A DNA stretch of 64,000 bases from an uncultured Anderseniella sp. (lineage in GTDB: Bacteria; Pseudomonadota; Alphaproteobacteria; Rhizobiales; Aestuariivirgaceae), in contig CANKYU010000003.1 in NCBI GenBank assembly GCA_947488295.1, positions 310,001 to 374,000 of the forward strand. Direction: 5' to 3'. Made by a program: the position numbers and the translations under genes. Below are positions 1 to 8,212 of this stretch, one piece after another. Within the stretch, counting starts at the first letter, position 1. Every line of letters starts with the position of its first letter. The notes beneath the pieces are model-generated. The model was not told where the DNA came from. It did not search any database and saw only the letters and a list, made by a program, of their open reading frames with translations.

Positions 1-1121
1 ACACGGATACCGACCAGGTGCGGCTGGACGGGGCTCTGGCCGGCAATGAGCGCAGTTTCCAGATAAAGACTTTTGGGACCGATGTGTTCAACACATCACG
101 CTTTGCAACCGGTGACTTTGAACATGAACTGACGTACGGAGCGGACTTCTTCCGCGACACTGTGACGACGTTTGACGGTGGTGGAAACGGCGATGAATTT
201 ACCCCGTCCGGCGAACGTATCGCCTATGGCGCATTTATCCAGAACCAGATTTCCTATTCCGACTGGATGAAGCTGATTGTCGGCTTGCGTTATGATGGGT
301 ACAAGCTGGAAAGCGACGACGGATCGGTTGACTCCGATGATGATAACCTGTCGCCAAAAGTGACGCTTGGCATCACACCCCTGGAAGGTGTCCAGGTATA
401 TGGCACCTATGCGGAAGGCTATCGCGCACCGTCGGTAACCGAGACCCTTATCGAGGGTGTTCACCCAGGCGGATTCGCGTTCATTCTGCTGCCTAATCCG
501 GACCTGGTTGCCGAGACATCGCAAACCCTGGAGGCCGGGGTCAATCTGAAATTTGATGGCGTCATTCGCGACGATGACCGGTTCCGGGCCAAGGTCAATT
601 ATTTCCACAATGACCTGTCTAACTTCATTGACTCGGTTTTCCGGAGCGCCGCGGAAGGCGGTACGCCGCCATTTGGCGACTTCCAGTACCAGAATATTGC
701 CGATGCCGAGTTGTACGGTTTTGAGGTGGAAGCCCTCTACGACTTCTATGATGGTTTTGTGCAGGCCAGTTACACCAATACGACAGGTAACAACAAAACT
801 GACGACACTCCTCTCAGCACTGTCTACCCGCACAAGTTTGTTGGTACCGTCGGTCTCAGATTCCTCGACAACAGCCTGGTTGTAGGTGCCCGCTGGACAG
901 CACTTGCAGCACAGAACCGGGTGCCCACCGGCACCCCGACCAGCGAGGCTTACGATCTGTTCGATGTGTTCGCCACCTATGAATACAATCGCTATTTCTC
1001 AACTGCCGTCACACTAAAGAACATCACTGACGAGCAGTATGTTCCATTCAGACAGACCGAGGGGATACCCTCTCCGGGGTTCTCGGCGCTGCTCTCGGCT
1101 CAGGTCAAACTTGGAGGGTGA
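1..1121 (+). CDS. TonB-dependent outer-membrane receptor, C-terminal part (5' truncated)
   Basis: This is the beta-barrel part of a TonB-dependent receptor, probably for heme, because heme-handling genes follow. The reading frame is open from base 3, so the gene starts outside the window; signal peptide, TonB box and most of the plug are missing. Visible are alternating barrel strands, the SPKVTLGITPLEGVQVYGTYAEGYRAPSVTE-type segment typical of this family split over residues of the middle third, the NP[DN]L...E.S..LEAGV pattern, and a C-terminal strand ending in L-x-GG. The stop overlaps the GTG of the next gene by four bases (GTGA), implying one operon with exbB-exbD-tonB. Substrate is inferred from context; a siderophore receptor cannot be excluded. 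Confidence 0.85.
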   Translation, partial: TDTDQVRLDGALAGNERSFQIKTFGTDVFNTSRFATGDFEHELTYGADFFRDTVTTFDGGGNGDEFTPSGERIAYGAFIQNQISYSDWMKLIVGLRYDGYKLESDDGSVDSDDDNLSPKVTLGITPLEGVQVYGTYAEGYRAPSVTETLIEGVHPGGFAFILLPNPDLVAETSQTLEAGVNLKFDGVIRDDDRFRAKVNYFHNDLSNFIDSVFRSAAEGGTPPFGDFQYQNIADAELYGFEVEALYDFYDGFVQASYTNTTGNNKTDDTPLSTVYPHKFVGTVGLRFLDNSLVVGARWTALAAQNRVPTGTPTSEAYDLFDVFATYEYNRYFSTAVTLKNITDEQYVPFRQTEGIPSPGFSALLSAQVKLGG

Positions 1122-1561
1122 GTATGCTGCGTTCAGTGTTGGCGATCAGGTGCCTGTTGGCTGTCGGCGCTCTGTGTGTGATGCAGCCGTTGTCGGCTGT
1201 TGCCGACGATAAAGGCGAAATCTCGTTCCATCTGAACAGTGCCGCGGGCGTCAAGGACGCCTGCAGGTTCAATTTCGTGTTCCGCAACGGGGTATCCAGG
1301 CCGATCAAGGACCTTGTGCTGGAGTTGGTCGTGTTCAATGACGAGGACCTTGTTGACCGCTTTGTGCTGGTCAAGTCCGGCAGCCTGCCCAAAGGCAAGA
1401 CCCGGGTCCGGCAATTCGATTTTGCCGGCCTGGCTTGTGACAAGGTGTCCAAGCTTCTGGTTAACGAGGTCAAGGTTTGTGAAGGCGACGGGCTTGAACC
1501 TGAAGTCTGCCTGTCGCGGCTTGCGACCAGGGGCAGCAAGTCAATCAGATTGTTGAAGTGA
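1118..1561 (+). CDS. Small secreted protein between TonB receptor and ExbB
   Basis: A 147-residue protein that I recognise only as a hypothetical of alphaproteobacterial heme/iron-uptake operons. Residues 1-30 form a signal peptide with an AVA-type cleavage region, so the mature protein should be periplasmic. The mature part has about 115 residues with predicted beta strands and four cysteines (in the DACRF, LACDK, KVCEGD and EVCLS contexts) that could form two disulfides. It starts at GTG 1118 (or ATG 1124) overlapping the receptor stop, and its own stop overlaps the GTG of exbB, so translation is coupled across the operon. A role with the receptor or TonB complex is inference. Confidence 0.75.
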   Translation: MSMLRSVLAIRCLLAVGALCVMQPLSAVADDKGEISFHLNSAAGVKDACRFNFVFRNGVSRPIKDLVLELVVFNDEDLVDRFVLVKSGSLPKGKTRVRQFDFAGLACDKVSKLLVNEVKVCEGDGLEPEVCLSRLATRGSKSIRLLK

Positions 1562-2295
1562 GTACTGAAATGTTTGAGAGTTTGGCGCATTTGACACCAT
1601 CTGGCGCGTTGGAATCCCTGGCGCGAATTATGTCTCTGGGCGGTCCGGTAGTGCTCATTCTCGCGGGGCTGTCCGTATTGGCGCTCGCTGTCACGGGATT
1701 GAAGGCGTGGCAGTTCTTCAGGATTGGCCGCAGCGATGACCAGCGCATTCATCTTGCCCTGTCCGCATGGCGAAACGGCAACCGGGCCAAGGCGCTGGCA
1801 GGTCTGAAGTCCCTGAAGGGACCGGCTCCGGGAATTCTGGCGAGAATGATCCCGGCTGTTGACGCCGTGCCGGTCGAGGCTGTTCGCGAGGATGTGGAAC
1901 GCCTTGCGGGGCGGCAACTCGCAGAGATGCGTTCAGGCCTTCGTGTGCTTGACGCCATTGCCCAGGTCGCGCCCTTGCTTGGCCTGTTCGGTACGGTGCT
2001 GGGCATGATCGAGGCATTCAGGCAATTGCAGGCGGCAGGTTCGCAGGTTGACCCGTCGATGCTGGCGGGAGGCATCTGGATTGCGCTGCTGACCACGGCG
2101 GTGGGGCTGGGCGTTGCCATGCCCGTTTCGCTGGTGCTGTCGGCGTTCGAAGCCCGCATTGCCCGCGAGCAGGCGGTGATGGAGGATGTCTTCACTGCGG
2201 CATTCACCGGCGCGCCGGTTGAGGGCAGCGGGCATGCCGAGCAGCCGCAGATGTCTGTGCCCGCTGGTGCGAAGGTGAATTATGCCTCTGCTTAG
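1558..2295 (+). CDS. exbB: ExbB/TolQ/MotA-family proton channel protein
   Basis: Inner-membrane proton-channel subunit that powers TonB with ExbD. The 245-residue protein has a first membrane segment near residues 28-50, a cytoplasmic loop, and two further segments near 132-155 and 171-196. The family signature APLLGLFGTVLGMI lies at about 138-151, followed by GGIWIALLTTAVGLGVAMP in the third helix. Start GTG 1558 overlaps the previous stop; ATG 1570 is an alternative. The end overlaps the first exbD by about 14 bases. Assignment to ExbB rather than TolQ rests on the receptor, TonB and heme genes beside it. Confidence 0.92.
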   Translation: MSTEMFESLAHLTPSGALESLARIMSLGGPVVLILAGLSVLALAVTGLKAWQFFRIGRSDDQRIHLALSAWRNGNRAKALAGLKSLKGPAPGILARMIPAVDAVPVEAVREDVERLAGRQLAEMRSGLRVLDAIAQVAPLLGLFGTVLGMIEAFRQLQAAGSQVDPSMLAGGIWIALLTTAVGLGVAMPVSLVLSAFEARIAREQAVMEDVFTAAFTGAPVEGSGHAEQPQMSVPAGAKVNYASA

Positions 2296-2677
2296 GAAAC
2301 CGGTTGAGATCCGCACGGCGTTGTCACTCACACCTCTCATCGACGTGGTGTTCCTCCTGCTTCTGTTTTTCATGCTGGCCTCCGTGTTTCATCGCGAGGG
2401 CGAAATAGAAATAGCTGCACGCGGGACATCAACACACGAACAACCGACCACGCAGCCATTGTTCGCAAGAGTGCACGCGGACGGGCGTTATGATGTCAAC
2501 GGCGAGCCGGTGGACGCGGAGCAATTTGGATCGTCGATCGCCGCAACGCTTGCCGCGTCTTCAGATCTGTCCGGCGTGGTCCTGCAAATCCGCAAAGGTG
2601 CCAGCACACAAATTGTGGTCGACAGCCTCATCCTGCTGCGCGAGGCGGGCGTCAGCCCCGTCTCGCTGGCAAGATAG
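2282..2677 (+). CDS. exbD: ExbD/TolR-family biopolymer transport protein (first copy)
   Basis: A 131-residue inner-membrane protein of the ExbD family. It has a short cytoplasmic N-terminus, one membrane helix (residues about 15-36) with the conserved TPLIDVVFLLLLFFML pattern that contains the proton-carrying Asp, and a periplasmic domain of about 90 residues. Translation starts inside the end of exbB. A second, divergent ExbD follows immediately; loci with one ExbB and two ExbD proteins are known and may form mixed pentamer/dimer complexes, but the division of labour here is unknown. Confidence 0.9.
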   Translation: MPLLRKPVEIRTALSLTPLIDVVFLLLLFFMLASVFHREGEIEIAARGTSTHEQPTTQPLFARVHADGRYDVNGEPVDAEQFGSSIAATLAASSDLSGVVLQIRKGASTQIVVDSLILLREAGVSPVSLAR

Positions 2678-2686
2678 GCCCGCCAC

Positions 2687-3088
2687 ATGCAGCTTCAACA
2701 ACCGAAAAAAGCAGTTCAGCAAAACAGTCAGCTACCCCTGATCAACATTGTCTTTCTGATGCTGATATTTTTTCTGCTGGCAGGAACCATAGCCCCGTCC
2801 TACGAGCTGGACGTTGCTCCACCGTCTGCGCAGCAGTCTCCTTCCGAAATCCGCCAGGTATCGACCGTTTATGTGTCAAAGGATGGAGAGGTGTCATTTC
2901 AAAACGGATTGACGGACATCGCCGGGCTTGGCGCAGCAGTTGCGCAACGGCCTTCCAATTCTCCTGACACCCTGCGTGTCGCGGTGGATCAGGAAACCGA
3001 TGGACAGCTTCTGATTGATGTAGTTGCGCAGCTTCGCGGTGCCGGTATCAACCAGGTCTATCTGGTTACCAGGCGAGGCGAGCCATGA
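2687..3088 (+). CDS. exbD2: ExbD/TolR-family biopolymer transport protein (second copy)
   Basis: A 133-residue second ExbD. After a polar N-terminus rich in Gln and Lys there is one membrane helix near residues 17-39 with the sequence LINIVFLMLIFFLLAG. The conserved helix Asp seen in copy 1 (LIDVVF) is replaced by Asn (LINIVF), so this copy may not carry protons itself and could act as a structural partner in a mixed ExbD dimer. The periplasmic domain runs to the end. The stop overlaps the tonB start by four bases (ATGA). Confidence 0.88.
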   Translation: MQLQQPKKAVQQNSQLPLINIVFLMLIFFLLAGTIAPSYELDVAPPSAQQSPSEIRQVSTVYVSKDGEVSFQNGLTDIAGLGAAVAQRPSNSPDTLRVAVDQETDGQLLIDVVAQLRGAGINQVYLVTRRGEP

Positions 3089-4068
3089 GCCGTTTCAGCA
3101 CAATCAAATTGGCGATAGCCATCGTATTGTCGTCGGCTGTGCATCTGATGGTGTTCGCCCTGATGCCCGGCGCACCTCAGATTGACGATGAACGCGCATC
3201 CGGCGATCAGGTCACGGTCTCTGTGGCGGTAGCGGCTGCAAATGCGTTTCCAACACCGGACAGCAATGCTGTGAGCGAGCCGGCCATGGAAGCGACGGCG
3301 GCGGAAGTAGAAAAACCGCTTGAACCTGTGCCGAATGATGCACAGGAGGTGGCAGACCCGGAAATGCAGACGGCGACCGAAGCGGTGGCTGCCGCTGAGG
3401 CGGAAGTGACGCCGTCGCAGCCGAAGACACCCGGCAGCGAACCGGCATTGTCCACCACCGTACAGGTTGCACGTCTGGCGGACCAGTTGAGCAATGCGCA
3501 AGCAATCGAGCAGACCACCGCCGCCGTGCCGGTCGAGAGCCAGTCCACCGCTGAACCCGTAGACAGTACAAGCAGCGCCAAGCCGGTCGAAACCACAGAT
3601 ACCGCCAAGCCTGTTGTCAAAGCCAAGAAGAAAACGCAAACGAAGAAGAAGGCAGCGACGAGAAAGAAAACCAAAAAGGCCAAACGCCGTGCCAAGAAGA
3701 ATTCAACGGCCAGAAGCAGTGCAAGTTCGCGCCGCAATGGCGCTAACGGCAGCAATGCCGGCAGCCGCGGCAAATCCAACCGCGCCGCAGGGCGCGCTAA
3801 GCTGGCAAGTTATCTGGGCAGGGTGAAATCCAAGATACGCAGGCAGAACCGCGGGGCAAAGGCCAGCGGAGTGTCGGTGGTCGCCTTTTCCATTAGTGGC
3901 AGTGGCAGCGTAGCTGCTGTGCGCCTGAAAAGATCTTCGGGAAATGCAACTCTTGATAAGGCGGCCGTTCGCATGGTTCGCAGAGCCGCACCATTTGGCC
4001 CGATCCCGTCAGATGTTGGCCGCAGAAAGCTGTCACTCTCAATACCCATCCGCTTCCGACTTCAGTAA
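3085..4068 (+). CDS. tonB: TonB-like energy transducer with strongly basic linker
   Basis: A 327-residue TonB homologue. One N-terminal membrane anchor spans about residues 8-27. A long periplasmic linker is Ala/Glu/Thr-rich (residues 40-175) and then turns extremely Lys/Arg-rich (about 177-206 and on to 250). The C-terminal TonB domain (about 240-327) shows the TLDKAAVRMVRRAAPFGPIP motif and a final basic strand. Most TonB proteins have a Pro-Glu/Pro-Lys rod here, so the Lys/Arg block is unusual; it might contact anionic lipid or peptidoglycan. It closes the receptor-exbB-exbD-exbD-tonB operon, with ATGA coupling to the upstream gene. Confidence 0.88.
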   Translation: MSRFSTIKLAIAIVLSSAVHLMVFALMPGAPQIDDERASGDQVTVSVAVAAANAFPTPDSNAVSEPAMEATAAEVEKPLEPVPNDAQEVADPEMQTATEAVAAAEAEVTPSQPKTPGSEPALSTTVQVARLADQLSNAQAIEQTTAAVPVESQSTAEPVDSTSSAKPVETTDTAKPVVKAKKKTQTKKKAATRKKTKKAKRRAKKNSTARSSASSRRNGANGSNAGSRGKSNRAAGRAKLASYLGRVKSKIRRQNRGAKASGVSVVAFSISGSGSVAAVRLKRSSGNATLDKAAVRMVRRAAPFGPIPSDVGRRKLSLSIPIRFRLQ

Positions 4069-4116
4069 GTTTGCAGCAATCCGGACAAGTCAAATTCAAC
4101 GAATGAAAACAGGAGA

Positions 4117-4431
4117 ATGAACATGTACATCGCAATGAACCGCTTCAAGGTTGTTAAAGGATCGGAAGATGAGTTTGAAACCGTCTGGAGCAGCCGCGAC
4201 CGGCGCCTCGGCGAAGTACCCGGCTTCGTGCAGTTCAAACTGCTGAAGGGTCCGGAGGAAGAAGATTATACGCTGTTTGCCTCACACACCGTCTGGGCAA
4301 GTTACGACGATTTTGTCGCCTGGACCAAATCCCAGCACTTCAGGGACGCGCATGCAAACGCCGGCAACCACAAGGTAACCTATCTTGGCCATCCGCAATT
4401 TGAAGGCTTCGAGGTCGTTCTCGACAATTAG
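4117..4431 (+). CDS. Antibiotic-biosynthesis-monooxygenase-fold protein (possible heme-degrading type)
   Basis: A 104-residue ferredoxin-like alpha/beta-barrel protein of the ABM family, which includes HmoA/IsdG heme monooxygenases. Typical features are the N-terminal strand with FKV.KGSEDEFE, the W[SA]SRDRRL segment, PGFVQF and a W-x-S-x-x-DFxAWTKSQHFRDAHA stretch with the His that can ligate heme in IsdG relatives. A good Shine-Dalgarno (aggag) precedes ATG 4117. It lies between tonB and hutX, so release of iron from imported heme is the natural guess. The family also has enzymes with other substrates, so this is inferred from context. Confidence 0.8.
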   Translation: MNMYIAMNRFKVVKGSEDEFETVWSSRDRRLGEVPGFVQFKLLKGPEEEDYTLFASHTVWASYDDFVAWTKSQHFRDAHANAGNHKVTYLGHPQFEGFEVVLDN

Positions 4432-4444
4432 GGAAACAGGATCG

Positions 4445-4975
4445 GTGAATTCTCTTTCACAGGAAGTAAAGACGGGCATCGACAACATGCTGCGCGATCA
4501 ACCCGGTGTGGTGCTCGAAAATGTTGCCCGCAGCCACAATGTGGCCTTGGCGGATGTTATTGCCCGTCTTCCCGCTTCCGAGCAGGTGAGCGTGCGGGGA
4601 AGCCAGTTTGTTCCAGTCATGGAAGAGATTTCCGGCTGGGGCAAACTGACGCTCATCGTGAACACGCCCGAAATGGTGTTTGAGGCAAAAGGGCCGGTTG
4701 CGAGGGGCAGCATGGGCCGCGGGTATTACAACATCCCCGGCGCCATCGGCGGGCACTTCAAGCCAGAGGAGTTTCACAGCATCAGCTTTGTTGACCGCAC
4801 CTTGATGGGGAAACCCAGCCGTTCAATCCTGTTCTTCAACGCTCAGGGGGCTTGCGTCTTCAAACTGTATCTGGGGCGCCAGGAAAACCGTGAAATGATA
4901 CCTGAACAGGTCGAAAAGTTTGACCAGCTTGTGGGATCCCTTGCCGACGAAAAGGGAAACAAGGCACCCGATTGA
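4445..4975 (+). CDS. hutX: HutX/HuvX-family intracellular heme carrier
   Basis: A 176-residue protein of the HutX/HugX heme-utilisation family, thought to bind cytosolic heme and hand it to a degrading enzyme. Recognisable are the GVVLENVARSHNVALADVIARLP N-terminal helix, then WGKLTLIVNTPEMVFEAKG-type beta strands, and the RTLMGKPSRSILFFNAQG..VFKLYLGR core. I set the start at GTG 4445, behind a ggaaacagg ribosome site; the in-frame ATG at 4385 lies inside the upstream gene and would add unrelated residues. The gene follows the ABM-fold protein by 13 bases and most likely belongs to the same heme operon. Confidence 0.85.
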   Translation: MNSLSQEVKTGIDNMLRDQPGVVLENVARSHNVALADVIARLPASEQVSVRGSQFVPVMEEISGWGKLTLIVNTPEMVFEAKGPVARGSMGRGYYNIPGAIGGHFKPEEFHSISFVDRTLMGKPSRSILFFNAQGACVFKLYLGRQENREMIPEQVEKFDQLVGSLADEKGNKAPD

Positions 4976-5057
4976 CCTGAAACCGCGCCCGGAGCCGGTC
5001 TGCCTGCATGACACACGTAAAGTCGCAACAGGATTGCGAAAACCGCGATAACCGGTG

Positions 5058-5082
5058 ATATCGGACAGAAACTGTCCGATAT
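5058..5082. promoter_or_regulatory. 25-bp palindrome, putative Rrf2/IscR-family operator upstream of bfd-bfr
   Basis: The arms ATATCGGACAG (5058-5068) and CTGTCCGATAT (5072-5082) are perfect reverse complements around a 3-base AAA centre. Length and the ATA..GAC...GTC..TAT skeleton resemble the type 1 IscR site, with differences at positions 4, 6, 10, 16, 20 and 22. It sits 70 bases before bfd. The alternative is a transcription terminator for hutX, but no T-run follows. Regulator identity is inference. Confidence 0.55.
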
Positions 5083-5152
5083 GTGAATTGCGCCTGACAG
5101 ATTTGTAAAATTTGGCCTTGAGCAATACCTATATGACATGGTGAGGTGAACC

Positions 5153-5551
5153 ATGATCGTTTGTCATTGCAATGTTATCCACTGCCATGAAATTCGCCAG
5201 TCGGTCGCAGACATGCGCACGCGTGATGCACATTGTCTGGTAACACCGGGGCTGGTGTTCAAGAATTTCGGCAAGCGGCCGAACTGCGGCAACTGCATGC
5301 CGCTGTTCGCGTCCGTTCTGGAAGAGGCTGTTGTGCTGCACGGCGGCCACAGACCGCAAAAGGTCAAGACAAGAATTCTGGACGCAAGCAGCTGGTCCGG
5401 GCTGGAAATTGCCAACAGTCCTTGTTCGCCTTCATCTGTGCCGGGTGAAAACGCGTATTTGAAACACTCCGAACATCAAAACAATGAAGGGTCCTGCGAT
5501 GAAGGGAAATACGAAGGTTATCGAAGCGCTAAACAAGGCGCTGCGTCTTGA
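5153..5551 (+). CDS. bfd: Bacterioferritin-associated ferredoxin with C-terminal extension
   Basis: A [2Fe-2S] protein of the Bfd family, which donates electrons to bacterioferritin to release stored iron. Ligands are the cysteines of CHC (residues 4 and 6) and PNCGNC (45 and 48). Bfd is usually about 65 residues; here the frame runs to 132, giving an extra tail of about 65 residues without a recognised domain. The tail overlaps the start of bacterioferritin by about 50 bases. Start ATG 5153 is preceded by gaggtg. Adjacent bfr supports the function. The tail could be real or a late stop outside selection. Confidence 0.85.
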   Translation: MIVCHCNVIHCHEIRQSVADMRTRDAHCLVTPGLVFKNFGKRPNCGNCMPLFASVLEEAVVLHGGHRPQKVKTRILDASSWSGLEIANSPCSPSSVPGENAYLKHSEHQNNEGSCDEGKYEGYRSAKQGAAS

Positions 5552-5984
5552 GCTGACCGCTGTCAATCAATACTGGCTGCACTATCGCTTGCTGGACGAT
5601 TGGGGCTTCAAGAAGCTGGCCAAGAAGGAACGCGAAGAATCCATAGAGGAAATGAACCATGCGGACAGCCTTGTCGCGCGGGTTATCTTTCTCGAAGGCC
5701 ATCCCAACCTGCAGCAGCTTGATCCATTGATGATCGGTCAGAACGTGCGCGAAGTGCTGGAGTGTGACCTGAAGGGTGAACACATGGCCCGCGATCATTA
5801 CACCGCCGCCCGCGACATCTGTTTCGAGGCCAAGGACTATGTGTCGATGAAGCTGTTTGAACAGTTGCTGCATGACGAGGAAGGTCATATCGACTTCATC
5901 GAAACCGAACTTGAACTGATGGACAAGATCGGTGAGCAGAACTATGGCCAGTTGCAGGCAAGCTCAGCGGATGAAGCCGAGTGA
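5499..5984 (+). CDS. bfr: Bacterioferritin
   Basis: A 161-residue heme-containing ferritin that oxidises Fe(II) and stores iron in a 24-mer shell. With the start at ATG 5499 the ferroxidase ligands fall at the classic numbers: Glu18, Glu51, His54, with later Glu in ECDLKGEH and the HDEEGH pair; the heme ligand Met52 is present in EEMNHAD. An upstream in-frame ATG at 5484 would add five residues, but aaggg before 5499 fits better as ribosome site. It is transcribed with bfd, under the palindrome at 5058-5082. Confidence 0.95.
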   Translation: MKGNTKVIEALNKALRLELTAVNQYWLHYRLLDDWGFKKLAKKEREESIEEMNHADSLVARVIFLEGHPNLQQLDPLMIGQNVREVLECDLKGEHMARDHYTAARDICFEAKDYVSMKLFEQLLHDEEGHIDFIETELELMDKIGEQNYGQLQASSADEAE

Positions 5985-6020
5985 ACGGCCACGTACTCTG
6001 ACAAACGGTGAGATGATGCT

Positions 6021-6614
6021 GTGACCGACATGACGTTGGCGAGAGCCATTGCAAATCGGCGGACACAACGGGAGTTTTCACGACAGGCAGTGCCTCTGTC
6101 GGTCGTGAAAAGACTGCTGTGGGCGGCTAATGGCGTTTCTGGCGACGACGGCAAGCGAACCTCACCATCGGCTCACGCCCTTCATCCTCTGCGCATCTAT
6201 GCATGCGCAGGCCGGATCGAGGGGGTGGAACCGGGCGTCTACGCCGTCGCGCCCGGCTTCCAGGAGCTGAGTACGCACGTTGATCGTGACGTGCGCGCAG
6301 AGCTGGAAGCTGCGGCGCTCGAAGACCAGCCCTGGATAGGCGGTGCCGCCGGCATCATCACAGTCTGTGCGGACATGGTGGCAGCGACATCGGCCTTCGC
6401 CGAGCAGCCGCCTTATGGCACCCGGGGCCAGCGTTATGTCCATATTGAAGCAGGTGCCGCAGCGCAGAATGTGTACCTGCAGGCAGCGGCTGAAGGCATC
6501 GCCTGTGTACTGGTGGCAGGTTTTCAGGACGAAGCCACAGCCGCCGTGTTACGCCTTGAAGTGCCGGTTGCGCCGGTGCTTCACATGTGTTTCGGCTGGC
6601 CTGAAAGCATCTGA
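6021..6614 (+). CDS. Nitroreductase-family (SagB-type) flavoprotein
   Basis: A 197-residue FMN-dependent oxidoreductase of the nitroreductase fold, closest in style to SagB/thiazoline-oxidase-like stand-alone enzymes. Seen are the N-terminal AIANRRTQREF FMN-phosphate motif, the PSAHALHPLRIY segment, GVYAVAPG, and a C-terminal VHIEAGAAAQNVYLQAAAEG flavin-binding helix. No precursor peptide or cyclodehydratase is nearby, so peptide modification is unlikely. Start GTG 6021 is chosen from the motif distance; ATG 6030 is possible. It converges with the SDR gene, whose end is only 6 bases away. The substrate is unknown. Confidence 0.8.
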   Translation: MTDMTLARAIANRRTQREFSRQAVPLSVVKRLLWAANGVSGDDGKRTSPSAHALHPLRIYACAGRIEGVEPGVYAVAPGFQELSTHVDRDVRAELEAAALEDQPWIGGAAGIITVCADMVAATSAFAEQPPYGTRGQRYVHIEAGAAAQNVYLQAAAEGIACVLVAGFQDEATAAVLRLEVPVAPVLHMCFGWPESI

Positions 6615-6620
6615 ACGGCC

Positions 6621-7433
6621 CTAGCCGGGACTGGCGGCCGAACCGGCCAGGATACCCCCGTCAATGGTGAGTTCCGCGCCTGTCATGTAGGTCGCATCGT
6701 CCGACGCCAGCAAAACCGCAAGGGCTGCAACTTCGTCGGGGTCCCCGAAACGCTGCATCGGTGTGTCTTTGACGAAAGCGGCTGCGTTCTTCTCACGATC
6801 AGCGCCGGTGCCGAGCATGGGTTCCCACATGGGGGACATGATGGCCGCCGGATGAATGGAATTGCAGCGTATGTTCAGGCCCTGTTGTGCGCAGTAAAGG
6901 GCAACTGTCTTCGTATGGTTGCGCACCGCTGCCTTTGAAGACGCGTAGGCCGCGGCTGCAGGTATCCCGACCATGCCGGAGCGTGATGACATGTTGATGA
7001 TGGAACCTGAACCCTTGCTCCGCATGGCAGCGATGGCATAACGGCATCCCAGGAACGTGCCGTCCAGATTGGTGGCATGAACGGCTCGCCAGTCTGTCAG
7101 GCTGGCATGCTCGGGATCATGGGTCGCCGGACCGTCCTCAAACCCGGTGATGCCGGCATTGTTCACCAGCACGTCGATTTCCGGGTACTGGCTTTCAAGC
7201 CGGGCCCAGTCGGCTTCGCTGGTCACATCAAGGTGGACAAACCGGGATCCGGTCTCGTCCGCCACTGCCCGTGCAGGATCATCATCCTTGTCGGTCACAA
7301 TCACCGATGCACCCTGTGCGGCAAACGCCTCGGCAATTGCCGCTCCAATGCCTCTGGCCGCGCCGGTGACCACACATAGTTTACCTGCGAGCCGGGTGCC
7401 GCCTGCATGTGTTTTTGTGTCTGCCGAATTCAT
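6621..7433 (-). CDS. Short-chain dehydrogenase/reductase
   Basis: A 270-residue classical SDR. Cofactor motif TGAARGIG near residue 23, NNAG, active-site Ser in INMSS and Tyr-x3-Lys in AAYASSKAA are all present, and the C-terminal [11 protein letters not shown] pattern is typical. An Asp follows the second strand (VTDKDD), which favours NAD over NADP. The start overlaps the downstream end of the alpha/beta hydrolase gene (7430) by four bases, so the two are one transcription unit on the minus strand. The likely role is oxidation of a secondary alcohol in a degradation pathway; substrate unknown. Confidence 0.9.
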   Translation of the reverse strand: MNSADTKTHAGGTRLAGKLCVVTGAARGIGAAIAEAFAAQGASVIVTDKDDDPARAVADETGSRFVHLDVTSEADWARLESQYPEIDVLVNNAGITGFEDGPATHDPEHASLTDWRAVHATNLDGTFLGCRYAIAAMRSKGSGSIINMSSRSGMVGIPAAAAYASSKAAVRNHTKTVALYCAQQGLNIRCNSIHPAAIMSPMWEPMLGTGADREKNAAAFVKDTPMQRFGDPDEVAALAVLLASDDATYMTGAELTIDGGILAGSAASPG

Positions 7434-8206
7434 GATCGCACAACCTCCAGCCGGTCCGGCAATGGTTCATCCGAAGTCCAGCTTCGCACGGTTCGTGCAA
7501 ACAGTTCAGGGTTTTCGGCACACCATGCATGGCCCAGGCCCGGTGCAATACAGGAGACACAGTTCGGCATCTGATCCCGCAATAGCGATAACGAACCTAG
7601 GATTGTCTTGTGTTCTTTTCCACCGGCAATGACCAGCGTCGGCACAGCAATTGCGCTGAGCAATTGCCGGGCGTCGAAGTCAACAGCGTCGTTAAGTAAC
7701 CGGCGCACGGTTGCGACATCGGCATGCGGGTTGCCGTGTTCATCGCTTGCCAGGCTAGCGTCTTTCAACCCCATCGCCAGGGCGTTTCTGCGGCGCATCC
7801 AGTTCAGTTGCATGAGCGGTGCTGTTATGTACCCGATCAGTTTCATCAGGCGCGGGTTCGGCATGCCGGTGACATGGAACCCGCTGAGCATCGCGGTTCT
7901 GACCAGTTGGGGATGGCGGGCCATCAGCAACAGTCCGACATAAGAACCGAATGACAGTCCGACAATGTCGACCGGCCCGCTGAAATGCCGCTGCTTTATG
8001 AAATCTGCAAGTTCGTCAGCACATTGTTCAAGGCTCTGGAACCGGACATGCCTGCTGTTGCCATGGCCCGGAAGGTCCGGCAAAACACAGTCCGTGTTGG
8101 GCAGCAGGGCCGCAACGTCGCGCCACATGGTTCCGCTGAAACCGCCCGCATGGATGAAAACAACCGGTTTTTCTGCATCTGTGCCGGTTCGTGTTGCAAA
8201 CAACAT
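7430..8206 (-). CDS. Alpha/beta hydrolase
   Basis: A 258-residue alpha/beta-hydrolase-fold protein. The oxyanion HAGG segment lies near the N-terminus, the nucleophile elbow is GLSFGSYVG (Ser), and the catalytic His is in [12 protein letters not shown]; an Asp before the last strands is likely the acid. No signal peptide, so cytoplasmic. It is translationally coupled to the SDR downstream (4-base overlap) and preceded by the secreted hydrolase gene at 8213-8926 with a 6-base gap. The three genes may form a small catabolic operon. Ester or lactone hydrolysis is plausible but not shown. Confidence 0.88.
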   Translation of the reverse strand: MLFATRTGTDAEKPVVFIHAGGFSGTMWRDVAALLPNTDCVLPDLPGHGNSRHVRFQSLEQCADELADFIKQRHFSGPVDIVGLSFGSYVGLLLMARHPQLVRTAMLSGFHVTGMPNPRLMKLIGYITAPLMQLNWMRRRNALAMGLKDASLASDEHGNPHADVATVRRLLNDAVDFDARQLLSAIAVPTLVIAGGKEHKTILGSLSLLRDQMPNCVSCIAPGLGHAWCAENPELFARTVRSWTSDEPLPDRLEVVRS

Positions 8207-8212
8207 GTCATC

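Noticed and set aside
96..833. 245-residue minus-strand frame inside the TonB receptor
   Set aside because: Antisense shadow; the plus strand shows clear barrel sequence.
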